Below, one piece after another: positions 11,503-21,415 of a DNA stretch of 64,000 nt. Made by a program: the position numbers and the translations under genes. The DNA is taken from the NCBI GenBank assembly GCA_964036045.1, contig OZ038379.1, positions 114,107,604 through 114,171,603 on the forward strand, read 5' to 3'. Positions within the stretch are counted from its first letter, which is position 1. Each line of letters starts with the position of its first letter. The notes below the pieces were generated by a model that was given only the letters and a program-made list of their open reading frames with translations, searched no databases and had not been told where the DNA came from. The stretch is from Eutreptiella sp. 'Long Island Sound 2002'. Its lineage: Eukaryota > Euglenozoa > Euglenophyceae > Eutreptiales > Eutreptiaceae.

Positions 11503-12033
11503 CGCGTGACGGTCCGTGGGGTTGCCCTCCCTGGGGGCCTGTGCCTTGGTCCCGTGTCCTCTGGGGGTTTCGGTCCCTAGTCGTGGGTGCCGCGGCCGTG
11601 CCTTCGTCCTCTTCCGGTGCCTGTGAGGTGGCCTTTGTGGTGGCCGGGGTCGTCGCCTGGCGGTGAGGGCGTGGTGGTGCGCCGTGCGGCGGCGTTCCCT
11701 GCGGCTTCCTCTGTGGGTGTGGCCCGTTTTCCCCGTGTAGGTGTGCCCTCCGTTCTCCGTGTGGTTTCCGGTGGCCGGTGGGCGTGCGCTGGTGTGATCC
11801 GCATGGCGTCCGATGTTTGCTTCGGTGGTGTGTGTTGGGGTGTTTGGTGGGGCTGGGGCGGCGCTGGTCCCCCCGTCGTGGTGTGCCCTTCCTGGGTGTG
11901 GGTCGTGGTGCCTGCCGTGGTGCCCTTTTCCTCCGTGTCTTGGTCCCCGTTCCCGCCCCTTCCTGGTTCTTGGGTGGTTTCGTGCCCCCATGTGGTGTCG
12001 CTTCCGGCGCCCTGTCCCTGCGTGTGCCTGCCC
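11503..12033 (-). other. Pro/Thr/Arg-rich low-complexity LINE sequence
   Basis: Three overlapping minus-strand frames stay open, all rich in Pro, His, Arg and Thr. The open frames follow from GC-rich composition. No domain is visible, so I do not call a gene. Confidence 0.5.
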
Positions 12034-13317
12034 TCACTTGGGGCCCTTCCGTGCCCTCTTGCCTGAGTGCTCCTTGGTGCCCCTTGCCCTTCCCTTGCCC
12101 TTGTCCTGCCCCTTCCTGGTGTGGTGGTGGCGGGAGGGGCGGGGTGGGGAGGGGGCGCCGGCGGCCCAGGCCTGGGGGAGGGTGGCCTGGAGCCACTGGC
12201 GGAGGGCTTGGGGGGTGTAGGGGGGGCGGAGGCCCTGGACCGCATCGCGGAGGAGGGCCTCCCATGCCGCTTGCGGCATGATGGCCTCCGGGGCGGCCTC
12301 GTTGGGGTTTGCGGGGGTGCGGGTGCGCACCTCCTCGAAGGTATGCACCATGTGCACCCCTTCGTGCCTTCCCGCTCCTCCGGCCCACTTCACCCAGCGG
12401 CGGAGCTCCTGCAGAGCGGGGGGAGACCACCAGGCGAGGTAGGCGGGGGCCCGGGGGGGGGAGGGGTCCGTGCCCGTGGTCGTGGTGCGGCGGGGGGAGG
12501 ACGTGGACCCGCGGTGGTGGCGGGGGTGGCGGTGCCTGGGGGAGCGGGAGCGGCGGCGGCGGGGGCTGGGGGTGGAGGACGGGTACGGGCGGAGGGGGGA
12601 GCGGGAGGGGGAGGTGGACATGGGGCGGCGGTGGCGCGCTCGGTGGCGTCCGGGGGAGCGGGAGTGGTGGTGGCGGGGGCTGGGGGTGGTGGATGGGTAC
12701 GGGTGGCGGGATGAACGGGGAGCCCGGCGGGGCGTGTGGGGGGAGGGGGAGGTGGACGTGGGGCGGCAGTGGCGTGCCTGGCTGCGTCGGGGGGAGCGGG
12801 AGTGGTGGTGGCGTGGGCTGGGGGTGGGGGTCTTGTTTGGCCGGTGGGGGGAGGGGGAGGGGGACATGGGGCGGCGGTGGCGCTCGTGGTGGTGCCCGGG
12901 GGAGCGGGAGCGACGGGAGCGGGGTCCCGGGGGGTCGTGGTGGTACCTGGGGGAGCGGGAGCGGCGCGAGTGGGTGGTTGAGGCGCGGTGGGAGTGTGGG
13001 CGCCGTGGGCGAGTGTGCCGTGCGGGGGGGGAGCGGGAGCGCCGCCGTTTGCGGGACCGGCCCTCATCGCTCGAGTCGGGCCAGTCCGGAAGCGTCGGCG
13101 GCCCCTGGGGGGCCTCGCGCGGTGCCGCCTGGGGGGGGAGGTCCCCCGTCGTCCATGGGGTTCCTTCGGCCATCGGATGGTGGCCGGGGGGGTACGGATA
13201 CGGTTCCTGGTACGGGGGTGGTGGCTGGTACGGGGGGGGTGGCTCCTGGCGGTAGGTGGGGTATGCGGGTGGGGCGCTCGGTGGCTGCCATCCCGTCCGC
13301 CGGTGCTGTTCGTGCAC
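12034..13317 (-). CDS. SR-rich (RS-repeat) protein encoded in the LINE
   Basis: About 427 codons with no ATG at the 5' end of the open frame; the first Met is about 50 codons in. Layout: a PPPPYQ-type Pro/Tyr-rich start, a basic patch (GRSRKRRRSRSPP), about 170 residues of RSRSP, HHHSRSP and RRSRSPR repeats, then a folded-looking segment (YLAWWSPPALQELRRWVKWAGG to QALRQWLQATLPQAW) and a Lys/Arg tail. RS domains mediate protein and RNA contacts in splicing factors. Here it could serve as the nucleic-acid-binding protein that LINEs often encode in ORF1. It is in a different frame from the upstream Pro-rich ORF, so it is either a separate ORF or shifted at a C run. Expression is not shown by the sequence. 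Confidence 0.45.
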   Translation of the reverse strand: MHEQHRRTGWQPPSAPPAYPTYRQEPPPPYQPPPPYQEPYPYPPGHHPMAEGTPWTTGDLPPQAAPREAPQGPPTLPDWPDSSDEGRSRKRRRSRSPPARHTRPRRPHSHRASTTHSRRSRSPRYHHDPPGPRSRRSRSPGHHHERHRRPMSPSPSPHRPNKTPTPSPRHHHSRSPRRSQARHCRPTSTSPSPHTPRRAPRSSRHPYPSTTPSPRHHHSRSPGRHRARHRRPMSTSPSRSPLRPYPSSTPSPRRRRSRSPRHRHPRHHRGSTSSPRRTTTTGTDPSPPRAPAYLAWWSPPALQELRRWVKWAGGAGRHEGVHMVHTFEEVRTRTPANPNEAAPEAIMPQAAWEALLRDAVQGLRPPYTPQALRQWLQATLPQAWAAGAPSPPRPSRHHHTRKGQDKGKGRARGTKEHSGKRARKGPK

Positions 13318-14377
13318 AGGGGGTTGTGGCCCGGTGGGGTAGGGCGGTGGGCAGTGGTAGTGGTGGGGGTGGTGTTGGTAGTGGTGGTGGTGGGGCCGCT
13401 GGTGGTGGTGGTGTGGGTAGTGGTGGGGTTGGTGTTGCGGGTATGGCCCATGGTGCCCCTTGTGGGTTTTCCGGTCCCCCTTGTGGGGGTGGGGGGTTGG
13501 GCATCGTGGGCAGTCCCCGGGGCTGCACTATGTGGTGGGCATGGGGGAAGGGTTGGGGGCCGGGCTTGACGGTGACGGTGGTCGAGGGGTCCCACGTCCC
13601 TGGGTTGCTTTGGCCGGCGGTGGTGGTGGTTTGTGGGGGATGGATGACGGGGCGCTTGGTGACGGGGATGCGGACGAGGGCTTGGACGGGGTCGTGCTGG
13701 GTGGCCGTCTCTGCGGTGGTGCTGGGTGCCGGCGGGAGGGGGGCGCGGCTTGCGGTGGGTGGGGGGTCCTGGCTTGGGCGAGGGCCCGGGCGGGGGTGGT
13801 GTCGGGTGGGTTTGTGTCGTTGCGTATGCGGTGTTGTGTGTGCTCGCGTGGGCGCCGGCTTGGGTTTGGGGTCGGGTTTGGGGTTGGGGTCCGGTTTGGG
13901 TTTGGGGTCGGGTTTGGGGTTGGGGTCCGGTTCCAGGTTGAGGAGTACCTCTGTCCGGAGGTGTGAGGGCGCCGATGTCGGGTCGGGGGTCGTCCCGGTG
14001 GGTTGCCGGGGTGCCTGAGTCGCCTGTGTGGGGGTTGGGGGGTCGGTGCGTGCGGCCGCGGCTTTGGCTTTCGCCGTGGCCTTGAGGATGAGTTTGGCGG
14101 GGAGGGGGGGGTCGGAGGATGAGGTGGAGGAGGTGGACGAGGGTGAGGATGAGGAGGAGGTGGTGGACGCGGGTTGGGCTGTGATGCGGGCGGGCTTGTG
14201 GGCGGCGGCTTCTGCTGCGTCCACGGCAGGGAGGATGGAGGGCATGTCCTCGGGCTGTAGGTTGGGGGCGGGCGGCTTGGGGGGCTCGGTGGTGACCTGG
14301 CGGCCCGGCGGGCCGATCTGGTCGGCAGCGGCGGGGGAGGGAGGCGCGGGGCTGCGGCCTTCTCTTTCTGGGCTCGG
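13064..14377 (-). CDS. Pro/Ala-rich ORF with PDPNPKPDPKPKP repeats
   Basis: This frame follows in phase after the TAG at 14378-14380. It reads PEREGRSPAPPSPAAADQ, then an acidic/Ser region (TSSSSSPSSTSSTSSSD), an Ala/Lys helix (ILKATAKAKAAAARTD) and tandem PDPNPKPDPKPK units encoded by a 36-bp repeat near 13858-13935. Its middle (VQALVRIPVTKRPVIH) looks like real protein. The sequence is mostly disordered and its function is unknown. It fades into Pro-rich sequence where the SR-rich ORF takes over in another frame. Confidence 0.35.
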   Translation of the reverse strand, partial: PSPEREGRSPAPPSPAAADQIGPPGRQVTTEPPKPPAPNLQPEDMPSILPAVDAAEAAAHKPARITAQPASTTSSSSSPSSTSSTSSSDPPLPAKLILKATAKAKAAAARTDPPTPTQATQAPRQPTGTTPDPTSAPSHLRTEVLLNLEPDPNPKPDPKPKPDPNPKPDPKPKPAPTRAHTTPHTQRHKPTRHHPRPGPRPSQDPPPTASRAPLPPAPSTTAETATQHDPVQALVRIPVTKRPVIHPPQTTTTAGQSNPGTWDPSTTVTVKPGPQPFPHAHHIVQPRGLPTMPNPPPPQGGPENPQGAPWAIPATPTPPLPTPPPPAAPPPPLPTPPPPLPLPTALPHRATTPCARTAPADGMAATERPTRIPHLPPGATPPVPATTPVPGTVSVPPRPPSDGRRNPMDDGGPPPPGGTARGPPGAADASGLARLER

Positions 14378-16095
14378 CTAGGCCCGGTTCCTGCAATGTG
14401 CGAGGTCGTGTGGGTTGGTGTCCGCGGGGGGGAACAGTTCGCGTGGGCTGCATTCAGGGGCCGGGGGGGGTGGGCCTGGGTCCTCTGGGGTGTGTGTGGG
14501 GGGCGTGGGCGGGCCACTGGGTGGGGTGGGCGTGCCGCGGGGCGCGGGGCTCCCCTCGGCGGGTGTGTGTGGGTTGTCGAGTGTGGGGGGCGGTGAAGGG
14601 TGTCCGGTGGGTGGGTGTGTGGCGGGCGTGTGCTGGTGTTCGGGCGGGTGGGGGAGGCCCGTGTCGCGGGGCCCGGGGGTGCGCGCGATGGTGGGCGTGT
14701 GTGGGTCTCCGGTTGAGCCGCGAGAGGGGGGGGGCATGGGCGGAGATTGTGTGGCGGGGTGTGCTGTGTCGGTGTATGTGTCCGCTTGCCGCGCGCTTGC
14801 GTGGGCAGTTGTAGGCCGGGCGGTTTGGAGGAGAAGCTTGCCGTCTTCTGCTGCCGCGGCAAGGATTTCGCAGACGAGCTTTCGTATCTGGTGGACCTCT
14901 TGGTCAGTGGTGGGAAGGGGGCATGCTAGCTTTGGGCTAAGACCCGCGCGGTTGAGGACCCTGTGGATGGCGTGGTACCCGCAGGTGAGGGACTGCTGCG
15001 GTCTGGGGGGGGGGGGTTTGGTCGTGTGTCCGGACCTGCCTCGACTTGTGTGTGGGCGGTGGGGATGGCCCAAACCCAGGGCACGGTCCCCGTGGGTGGC
15101 CAGTGGCGCTGGATCCAGTGGGTTAGGCAGAGCATGGCCAATCCCAGGTGGTAGCCCGCCTTCCCTGAGGTGATTTGGGCCAGGGCGCGGGCTGGGGGCG
15201 TGTCCCCTGGCTGGAGGACACCCCTGAGGATCCTGTGCTGGGTGGTGGGGTCCCCCACTGCCCCTGGTGGGGCGGTCTCTGGGGCGAACATGGTGTCTGT
15301 CCCCTGGATGATCCATTGCGGGCCGGGGGACGTAGCCGTAGCGGCTATCACGTAGTAGTGGCCGCGCTCGAGGACTGTAACCCAGACCTCCGGCGGGGGG
15401 TGGTCACTGTCTGTAGGTGGGGGGGGGAGGTCGTCGTCCGGGGTGCGGAGGCCGGCGGCGCGGAGGGCGGTGTCGCGGTTTGGCGCGGTGGCCTGTTCCC
15501 ACTGCTCCGGGTGGTTCGGGTCCGCTGGGTGGTCCGTCTCCGCTGGGGCCCGTCGTAGGCGTACGGTCCCTTGACGCGTGACGTTGATGCCGGTGTCGTG
15601 CGTCAGGGCCTGGCCCCACTCGATGGGGGGGATCCAGATGGGCTGGCCCCGGGTGTGTTTGCGGGCTCGCCAGAGCACGAGGTCTACTATGGTCTCGTGG
15701 AGGCCGCTGCCTGGGGTGGTCAGGTCCCGGAGGGCTTTGACAGTGAGCTTGGTCCAGTCCTCTTGTAGGCGGTACCAGCCCAGGGGGGTGGTCGGGGCCC
15801 TGTCTTGGAGGGCCGCTCGGAGGAGGTCGGGGTCGCGGATGGTGGACGGTGTGAGGGGGGGGTGCCCCGGGTCCGGGGGGGGTGGGCTGGATGGGTTGCC
15901 GGGGTCTTGCGCGTCTACGTCGATGGATGGTTGGCCCTGGCTGGGCTCGGCCGGACTGGGCGGTGCCGGGTGGCTTCTTGGGTGTGAGACGGGTCTCGGG
16001 GCGCTGTGGTGGTGCCTTGGAGACCTGTGGATGGAGACGGGGGGCGCGTGCGGGGCGCGGAGCGGGTTAGTGGACGTCTGGGTCATGCACGGCAT
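14378..16095 (-). pseudogene. Cysteine-protease-like ORF (Ulp1/C48-like?) with a slip in a C12 run
   Basis: The frame opens with ATG at 16095, overlapping the end of the reverse-transcriptase frame by 29 bases. After a disordered Pro-rich start it has a globular segment (IWIPPIEWGQALTHDTGI), then LERGHYYVIAATA and QWIIQGTDT, which resemble the His and Asp strands of Ulp1-type proteases. At a run of 12 C (plus-strand G run, 15005-15016) this frame drifts into Pro/Ser. A one-base slip gives QQSLTCGYHAIHRVLN, resembling the Gln and Cys-Gly block. That second frame ends at TAG 14378-14380. Cysteine proteases occur in some algal LINEs such as the Dualen/RandI group. Whether the slip is a mutation, a sequencing error or real frameshifting is open. 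Confidence 0.45.
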
Positions 16096-19000
16096 GGTAA
16101 TGGATGAGACGCTGCATGTGTTCCCTGGCGCCGGGGTCGGTGAGTTGCTCCGCGTGTGTTAGCAGGAGGTGTTTGCGGTGTACCATTTGGGCCGCTGCTC
16201 TGCGGACTGCTTCTAGCTGGAGGTGTGCTGCTGCCTCCATGGGGCTTTCCGTGTGTTTGGTGAGGTGTCGGTGCAGGGCCTGTGTCACTGCCCCTCTCAT
16301 GGTGGCTTCTTTGATCAGGGGGTCCCGGAAGAGGTGTTCGGTGGCCTGGTGTGCGTGGCTGTGGGTTGGCCATCCTTCGTGTTGTCGCAGGGTTTCCGCC
16401 GGGGACCAGCCCACTAGGGTGTCCCTGTATGTATGGAGGGGGCATTTCTTGAAGTGTTCCCAGTCCTCCGGGGTGGTGTGGTCGCATGGGCAACGGGTGT
16501 GTTCGTCGGGGACGTGGATGTGCTTGCGGGCGAGCCATCTGGCGACCCTGGTGAGGAATGGCAGTTGCTCCCTGAGGAGCTGGATGCGTCGTTTTTGGAG
16601 GTGGGCTGGGACGTTTGCTGGGCGGAGCGCTGAGTGGTAGAGGGGGACTTGCAGTCTGTCCTGGAGCTCCTGGATGTGCGCCCGGCTGTCTGCGTCGCCG
16701 AGCACGCGGGCGAGATGTTGGATGGGGTTGGGGTAGTGGTACGCTCTGTCGTGGGAGGAATAGGGGGCGTCCTCTTGTACCCAGTCCGGGGTCTGATGGG
16801 GCTCGGGTACAAGGGGCACGTGTTGGAGGTGTGTGTGGTTGCGGCCGAGGTCAGGGATCTGGAGGGCTGGTAGGTGTGTTGTGCGCTGGTGTACTGCCTG
16901 GTTGTCGACCTTACCATTTCCGTATTGGTGTCTGTGGGACTCTTGTTTCACGATGTGGAGTTGGACGTAGGGGGGAAGGCTGCGTAGGGCTTTCCAGAGT
17001 AGCAGTGCCTGGGTGCCGAGGCTCGTCGCGGTTGCTTTGTGAAGTGGTTGCCTTGCTATGCGGAGGAGCAGGTGCGTGTCGACAGTGGCGTCTACCACGA
17101 ACCAGACCCGGACGATGTGCGGGGAGTGGGCGGGTAGGTGGGCCGCGACCTCGGTGATGGCGTCGGCCATGGCCCCTAGCTCCCCGTGGGAAGAGGCCCC
17201 ATAGGTGGTGTGGCCCGTGTGGTGGTCCATGTGGTAGTGTCCCCCGGTGTGGGTTAGCTGCAGGGTGGCCCCCCCGGTGATGGGCGTGAGGGCGGATTCG
17301 CCTGAGGCGTCGGTGAAGAAGAGCCGGTCCACCGGTGATGATTGTGGGAGGCGGCATGGGTTCATGGGCAGGTAGGCGTATATGGCAAGGCCCGTGGCGA
17401 GGTGGGCTACTGGGGTTGTGGGCTGCAGGATGGGGGTGGCGCACACCCCTATTCCTTTGGAGATGATGTGCTTCGCTTGGGGGGACAGGGCTATGAGTCC
17501 CTGCTCCGGCTGTCCTTGTGTGAGGTAGGAGTAGATGTAGTGGAGGATGTAGGGTGTGTCGGGGTTTAGGTCGTGGCATGTGAGGGTTTGTGTTCGGTGC
17601 TCCGGTGTGTGGCAGGAGTGGTGGAGCGGATAGTAGGGGTGCTCGTGCTTGCCCGTTCTGCCTGGCTCGTACATGCTGTAGCGGATGGCGACCCCTGCCG
17701 GGTCGGGGCGGGGGCATGTGGGTGTAGTGGTGAAGAGCCATTTGGGCGCGTGGTCGGGGTTCCATGCTACCGTGGGGTTAGTGTCGGTGCGGTGGAACCA
17801 TGGGGCTATCCATGCGTAGGCCTGTGGTGGTAGGTGGGTTGTGGGGTGGGTGTGGTGGCGTGCTATGAGGTGTAGTACGGGCCATGGTGTGGTTGGTGCC
17901 TCGGGGTCACAGGCCCAACATGTGCGTGGCATGCTCTGGGAATCTTGGGGGACCTTTGGTAGGTCTCGGGCGGTCATGTGGTGTTTCGGTATGCGCCATT
18001 TTGCCCCGTGGTGGATGACGGTGGTCTGCGTGGGTTTGGCTTCATTCGGGGCCAGTAGTAGGGTCAGTGGTGGGACTGGGCCCGTCACCGGGGGGACGGG
18101 TTCGTGTTTCGATCCGGTGGGTGCGTAGGGCGGTGTCGCTGGGATGGGTCGCGGGTGTTGCTTTGTGAATTCTCGGTAGGCTGTGCGCATGTCTTTGCTG
18201 CCCGGTAGAGTGTGTCCCGCTGCTCGTGCCGTCTGCGTGAGGTACTGGTGGAAGAGGCGGTATTGTGGCCATTCGGGAAGCTGTAGAAAGGGGGTGTGGT
18301 GTGCCCCGCTGTGGTGCAGGACCCGCATTTGGGGGAGGGTGACATATACTACGGTGATGGAGGCCCCGACAAGGTCTATGGTGTGGATGGTGCCCTTGGG
18401 GTGATGGTGGAGGTCCCCGCAGAGGACCGCTAGTGGCCCTTCCTCTGGGCACGTGTGGTTGGTGAGTATGGCGTGGTGTGGGGATGGGAGGAGAAGCTGC
18501 AGGTCGTTCCACAGGCGCGTGTTCATGTTGGTGGGCATGCCCGTCTGGTGGAGTACCCAGCGCGGGCATGTGTTGCGGGCCCGTTGTGCGGCTTGGAGGC
18601 GGATGGCGGTGACCTCGCGGACCTCCGGTGAGTGGTTGTGGGTCATGCGGTGAAGGAGGAGGGCGGTGTGTCTGGTGTAGGCCGCTTTCACCTCGTCCCC
18701 TATGGCGTCTCCATAGTGGGGCCATGCCGCTCGGATGGCGCGGGTGGGTATGGAGGTGGGCCAGCCCCCGTGTGCTGCCCATGCCTTGGTCACGGCGCGT
18801 GTGGCCGGCTGGAGGGCGGTGGTGGGGTGTGTCAGGTGGAGTGCTTGGAAGCCTATGGAGGCGTTCAAGACCCCGGTGAGGTAGTACGCCAGGCTCTGGT
18901 GGGACAGGGAGAGGGCCTTGGTGGTCGGGGACGCATATCTGGGGAGATGGGCGAGGTGTGATTGCAACTTGGGAGGGAGGGTGGCGTCCTCAGGGTTGGC

Positions 19001-19699
19001 GGCCTGGACTACCCCCAGGTGGGTGGTGGTCGTCACGACGTGCATGGGGGGCCCTTGTGGCCCTAGGGTGGGAGGTGTGGCAGACCCCTTGATCATGGCC
19101 ACTGACTTTGTGGGGTGGACGATGAGGTTGTTGTGGGAGAGGTAGGAGACGGTCACGTCCAGTAAGTCGTTGGCCTGTTGGGTGACCGTTGGTCCGGGGT
19201 CCGGGGCATGGGGGTCGTGTGGGGTGTGCGCGACGGTGAGGTTGGTGTCGTCCGCGAAGCCGACCAGGGGGGAGAGGAGGGGGTAGGGTGCGTAGGCCGG
19301 GTAGTCCTGCTCAATTGCGAGGGCCAGGGGGAGCGTCACTAGAAGGTACAGGAAGGGGCCTTCTGCTCCCCCTTGGGGGACCCCGCTGCCTGGCTCCAGG
19401 AAGGGGGTGAGGCCTGCTCCTGTGCGGACCGTGTATTTGCGGGTGCGGATGTAGTCGGAGGTGAAGTTGTAGAAGGGGAGGCCTAGGCGTTTCCACACCG
19501 CTTCTAGAAGGAGCCAGGGGGTGTTCGGGAAGGCTCCCTTGACGTCGAGAGAGGCGATGATGAGGTCCACCGGGTCCATGTCCGCGATGGTGTCCTGGAG
19601 GAAGATGGCCTCGTGTGGGGACCGGCCCGGGATGGCCCCCCAGAGGCTCGCTGGTATGTGGGGGTCCAGGTGGGGGCGGATGCGGCGCAGGAGGATGGT
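16067..19699 (-). CDS. LINE reverse transcriptase, RNase H and zinc knuckle
   Basis: This is the C-terminal part of the LINE frame after the TAG at 19700; the first ATG is at 19579. Reverse-transcriptase blocks from that ATG: SLDVKGAFPNTPW (motif A, about residue 12), GSGVPQGGAEGPFLYL (B, about 65) and VGFADDTNL (C, about 107). RNase H starts near residue 753, with D757 (FFTDASG), E800 (SHGELG), D830 (WFVVDAT) and D892 (NGKVDNQAV), a complete catalytic set. A zinc knuckle follows at 1029-1049 (CPCDHTTPEDWEHFKKC), typical of RNase-H-bearing LINEs. The protein would copy element RNA at a nicked target site. It stops at TAA (16067-16069), where the protease-like ORF overlaps. Confidence 0.9.
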   Translation of the reverse strand, partial: TILLRRIRPHLDPHIPASLWGAIPGRSPHEAIFLQDTIADMDPVDLIIASLDVKGAFPNTPWLLLEAVWKRLGLPFYNFTSDYIRTRKYTVRTGAGLTPFLEPGSGVPQGGAEGPFLYLLVTLPLALAIEQDYPAYAPYPLLSPLVGFADDTNLTVAHTPHDPHAPDPGPTVTQQANDLLDVTVSYLSHNNLIVHPTKSVAMIKGSATPPTLGPQGPPMHVVTTTTHLGVVQAANPEDATLPPKLQSHLAHLPRYASPTTKALSLSHQSLAYYLTGVLNASIGFQALHLTHPTTALQPATRAVTKAWAAHGGWPTSIPTRAIRAAWPHYGDAIGDEVKAAYTRHTALLLHRMTHNHSPEVREVTAIRLQAAQRARNTCPRWVLHQTGMPTNMNTRLWNDLQLLLPSPHHAILTNHTCPEEGPLAVLCGDLHHHPKGTIHTIDLVGASITVVYVTLPQMRVLHHSGAHHTPFLQLPEWPQYRLFHQYLTQTARAAGHTLPGSKDMRTAYREFTKQHPRPIPATPPYAPTGSKHEPVPPVTGPVPPLTLLLAPNEAKPTQTTVIHHGAKWRIPKHHMTARDLPKVPQDSQSMPRTCWACDPEAPTTPWPVLHLIARHHTHPTTHLPPQAYAWIAPWFHRTDTNPTVAWNPDHAPKWLFTTTPTCPRPDPAGVAIRYSMYEPGRTGKHEHPYYPLHHSCHTPEHRTQTLTCHDLNPDTPYILHYIYSYLTQGQPEQGLIALSPQAKHIISKGIGVCATPILQPTTPVAHLATGLAIYAYLPMNPCRLPQSSPVDRLFFTDASGESALTPITGGATLQLTHTGGHYHMDHHTGHTTYGASSHGELGAMADAITEVAAHLPAHSPHIVRVWFVVDATVDTHLLLRIARQPLHKATATSLGTQALLLWKALRSLPPYVQLHIVKQESHRHQYGNGKVDNQAVHQRTTHLPALQIPDLGRNHTHLQHVPLVPEPHQTPDWVQEDAPYSSHDRAYHYPNPIQHLARVLGDADSRAHIQELQDRLQVPLYHSALRPANVPAHLQKRRIQLLREQLPFLTRVARWLARKHIHVPDEHTRCPCDHTTPEDWEHFKKCPLHTYRDTLVGWSPAETLRQHEGWPTHSHAHQATEHLFRDPLIKEATMRGAVTQALHRHLTKHTESPMEAAAHLQLEAVRRAAAQMVHRKHLLLTHAEQLTDPGAREHMQRLIHYHAVHDPDVH

Positions 19700-21415
19700 C
19701 TAGACGATTTTGACCTCCGTGACCGCACAAACTATGGGGCGCCAGTTGTCCGGGTTTGCCCAGTCCCCTTTTTTGTAGAGGGGGCGGACAACGTTTGCCC
19801 AGTCTGGTGGCAGGGGGGTCCGCCCCGTGACGATGTCCCAGAGGCGGTGGGCGAGGACGCGGAGGAGGTGGGCGGGGAGGTGGTAGTATGCCTCTGCAGG
19901 GAGGCCGTCGTAGCCTGGGGTTTTGTGTTGCCGGAGACTGTGGATGGCCTTCCGGACTTCGTGGATGGTGAAGGGGCCTTTTTCCAGGTGCCTCCTCTGG
20001 GCGTGGTTGAAGACCGGAGGGAGGCGGTCGATTTTGGCCTGGGTGTCTGGGTCCAGTGTGTCTTGGGTGGGGGTGTGTTGCCGGAGGAAGCTGTCTTGGG
20101 TGGCTTGGAGCACTGTGGCTGGGTCGTTGGTGAGGGAGCCGTCCTCCTGCCGGACCGTGGTGATGGTGCGGTGGCCGGTGTCGGTCATGGCGTCGTTGAG
20201 GTGGCGGATGGCCTTGTAGGGGAGTTCATGTTGCGCATACTGTTCGTGTTCCTGGGCGATGCGCTGTTGCCTGTGGATGTGCCACCGCTGCAGGTCCGCC
20301 CTGATGTTGGCTATCTGTGTCCTGCAGTGGTGTATCTGGCGGCGGGTTTGGGGGGTGTCGGTGTGGAGGAGGGTCGCCAGTTGTTGCTTCGCATGCCAGA
20401 GGTCATGGAGCATGTCCCCCAGGGCCGTGGGTGGTTGGTCGTCGTCTGTGTGGGGGTGTTGTTGGAAGCCGCAGGCGACGGCGGCCGTGCGCATGGCTGT
20501 GAGTAGGTCGGTGGGGTCTGGTTGGATGCGCCGGGCGCGGTCTATGGCCCTGTGATATTGGGACCAGGCATGCTTGTCATGCAGCGGGGGCATCTTCAGG
20601 GGGGGTGGTAGGCCTGGGTCCGCATCTTCTGGGGGGCTGGGGGGAAGGTTGGGGATGGTGAGGCGGATGTGCAGGGGGCTATGGCCTGTGGGTCCCAGCG
20701 GGAGGGGTCCATATCGGGCCTCCGCTCGGATGATGGTGGTGGGGTCGCCATAGCATACGTCGATGCGGGATGGGGCGGCGTCCGTTTGGTGGGGGAAGTG
20801 GGATGGTTGGCCTTCGAGGCTGGCTGTTAGGTCCACGAGCCCCAGCATTTCGATGGTGTCGCGGACTGCTTGGTCCTGGGGTGTGGCCTGTCCCCCTCGG
20901 TCCGCTGGGGTGGGGGCGGCGTCCATGTCGCCGATGATGACTGTGGGGGCGAGCATGGCCATCTGGCGGTATGCCTCGGCCACGGCTTGGAGGAAGGGTT
21001 CCGTGGCTTCGCCGAAGGGGACGTGGGTGTTGATGACGTTGAGTTGCCATCCGTCCCCGACGACCTCATAGACACCTAGCCTCCCTAGGACGCTGAGGTG
21101 GTGGACGAGGTGGACGTGGATGCCGGTTTGGGCGTATAGGGGGGTCCCCTTGTGCCAGTAGCATTTGTACGCTTTCTGGTCCGGGGTATATATGGGGGTG
21201 GTTTCTGGGGGGTCGTCGCGCTGTAGGCCTTGTTCCTGGAAGGTGAGGAGGTGGGGAACCCATGCCGGCCCCTGTGCCATCGGGAGCTCTTGGAGGGCGG
21301 TTGTGGCGTCCTTGGAGTATGTGACGGCCGGGTGGTTGAGGTCGAGGAGGTTGACGGTGGCCTCGGTGGGGGCGGGCCGGGGCTGTGGAGGCTTGTGCCC
21401 TCGGCCCTTGCCCCG
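19700..21415 (-). CDS. LINE APE-type endonuclease and N-terminal reverse transcriptase
   Basis: In frame with the ORFs on both sides, this begins just after TGA 21416-21418 (EATVNLLDLNHPAVTYS). It shows the endonuclease/exonuclease/phosphatase fold: TFQEQGL (Glu), NTHVPFGEA, VIIGDMDAAPTPAD (Asp pair), SRIDVCYGD and TGHSPLHIRL (final His; the usual Asp before it is Gly). A helical linker leads to RT blocks LRQHKTPGYDGLPAEAYY and NWRPIVCAVTEVKIV. TAG at 19700-19702 then interrupts the RT where other LINEs read straight through, and homology resumes at once (TILLRRIRPHLDPHI). The endonuclease would nick target DNA to prime reverse transcription. The TAG could be a simple nonsense mutation or be read through. 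Confidence 0.85.
   Translation of the reverse strand, partial: RGKGRGHKPPQPRPAPTEATVNLLDLNHPAVTYSKDATTALQELPMAQGPAWVPHLLTFQEQGLQRDDPPETTPIYTPDQKAYKCYWHKGTPLYAQTGIHVHLVHHLSVLGRLGVYEVVGDGWQLNVINTHVPFGEATEPFLQAVAEAYRQMAMLAPTVIIGDMDAAPTPADRGGQATPQDQAVRDTIEMLGLVDLTASLEGQPSHFPHQTDAAPSRIDVCYGDPTTIIRAEARYGPLPLGPTGHSPLHIRLTIPNLPPSPPEDADPGLPPPLKMPPLHDKHAWSQYHRAIDRARRIQPDPTDLLTAMRTAAVACGFQQHPHTDDDQPPTALGDMLHDLWHAKQQLATLLHTDTPQTRRQIHHCRTQIANIRADLQRWHIHRQQRIAQEHEQYAQHELPYKAIRHLNDAMTDTGHRTITTVRQEDGSLTNDPATVLQATQDSFLRQHTPTQDTLDPDTQAKIDRLPPVFNHAQRRHLEKGPFTIHEVRKAIHSLRQHKTPGYDGLPAEAYYHLPAHLLRVLAHRLWDIVTGRTPLPPDWANVVRPLYKKGDWANPDNWRPIVCAVTEVKIV

Noticed and set aside
12309-14018. 569-codon Gly/Arg-rich plus-strand ORF
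   Set aside because: It is antisense to the SR-rich and Pro-rich minus-strand ORFs; GGRG-type sequence is the reverse reading of RS/Pro codons.
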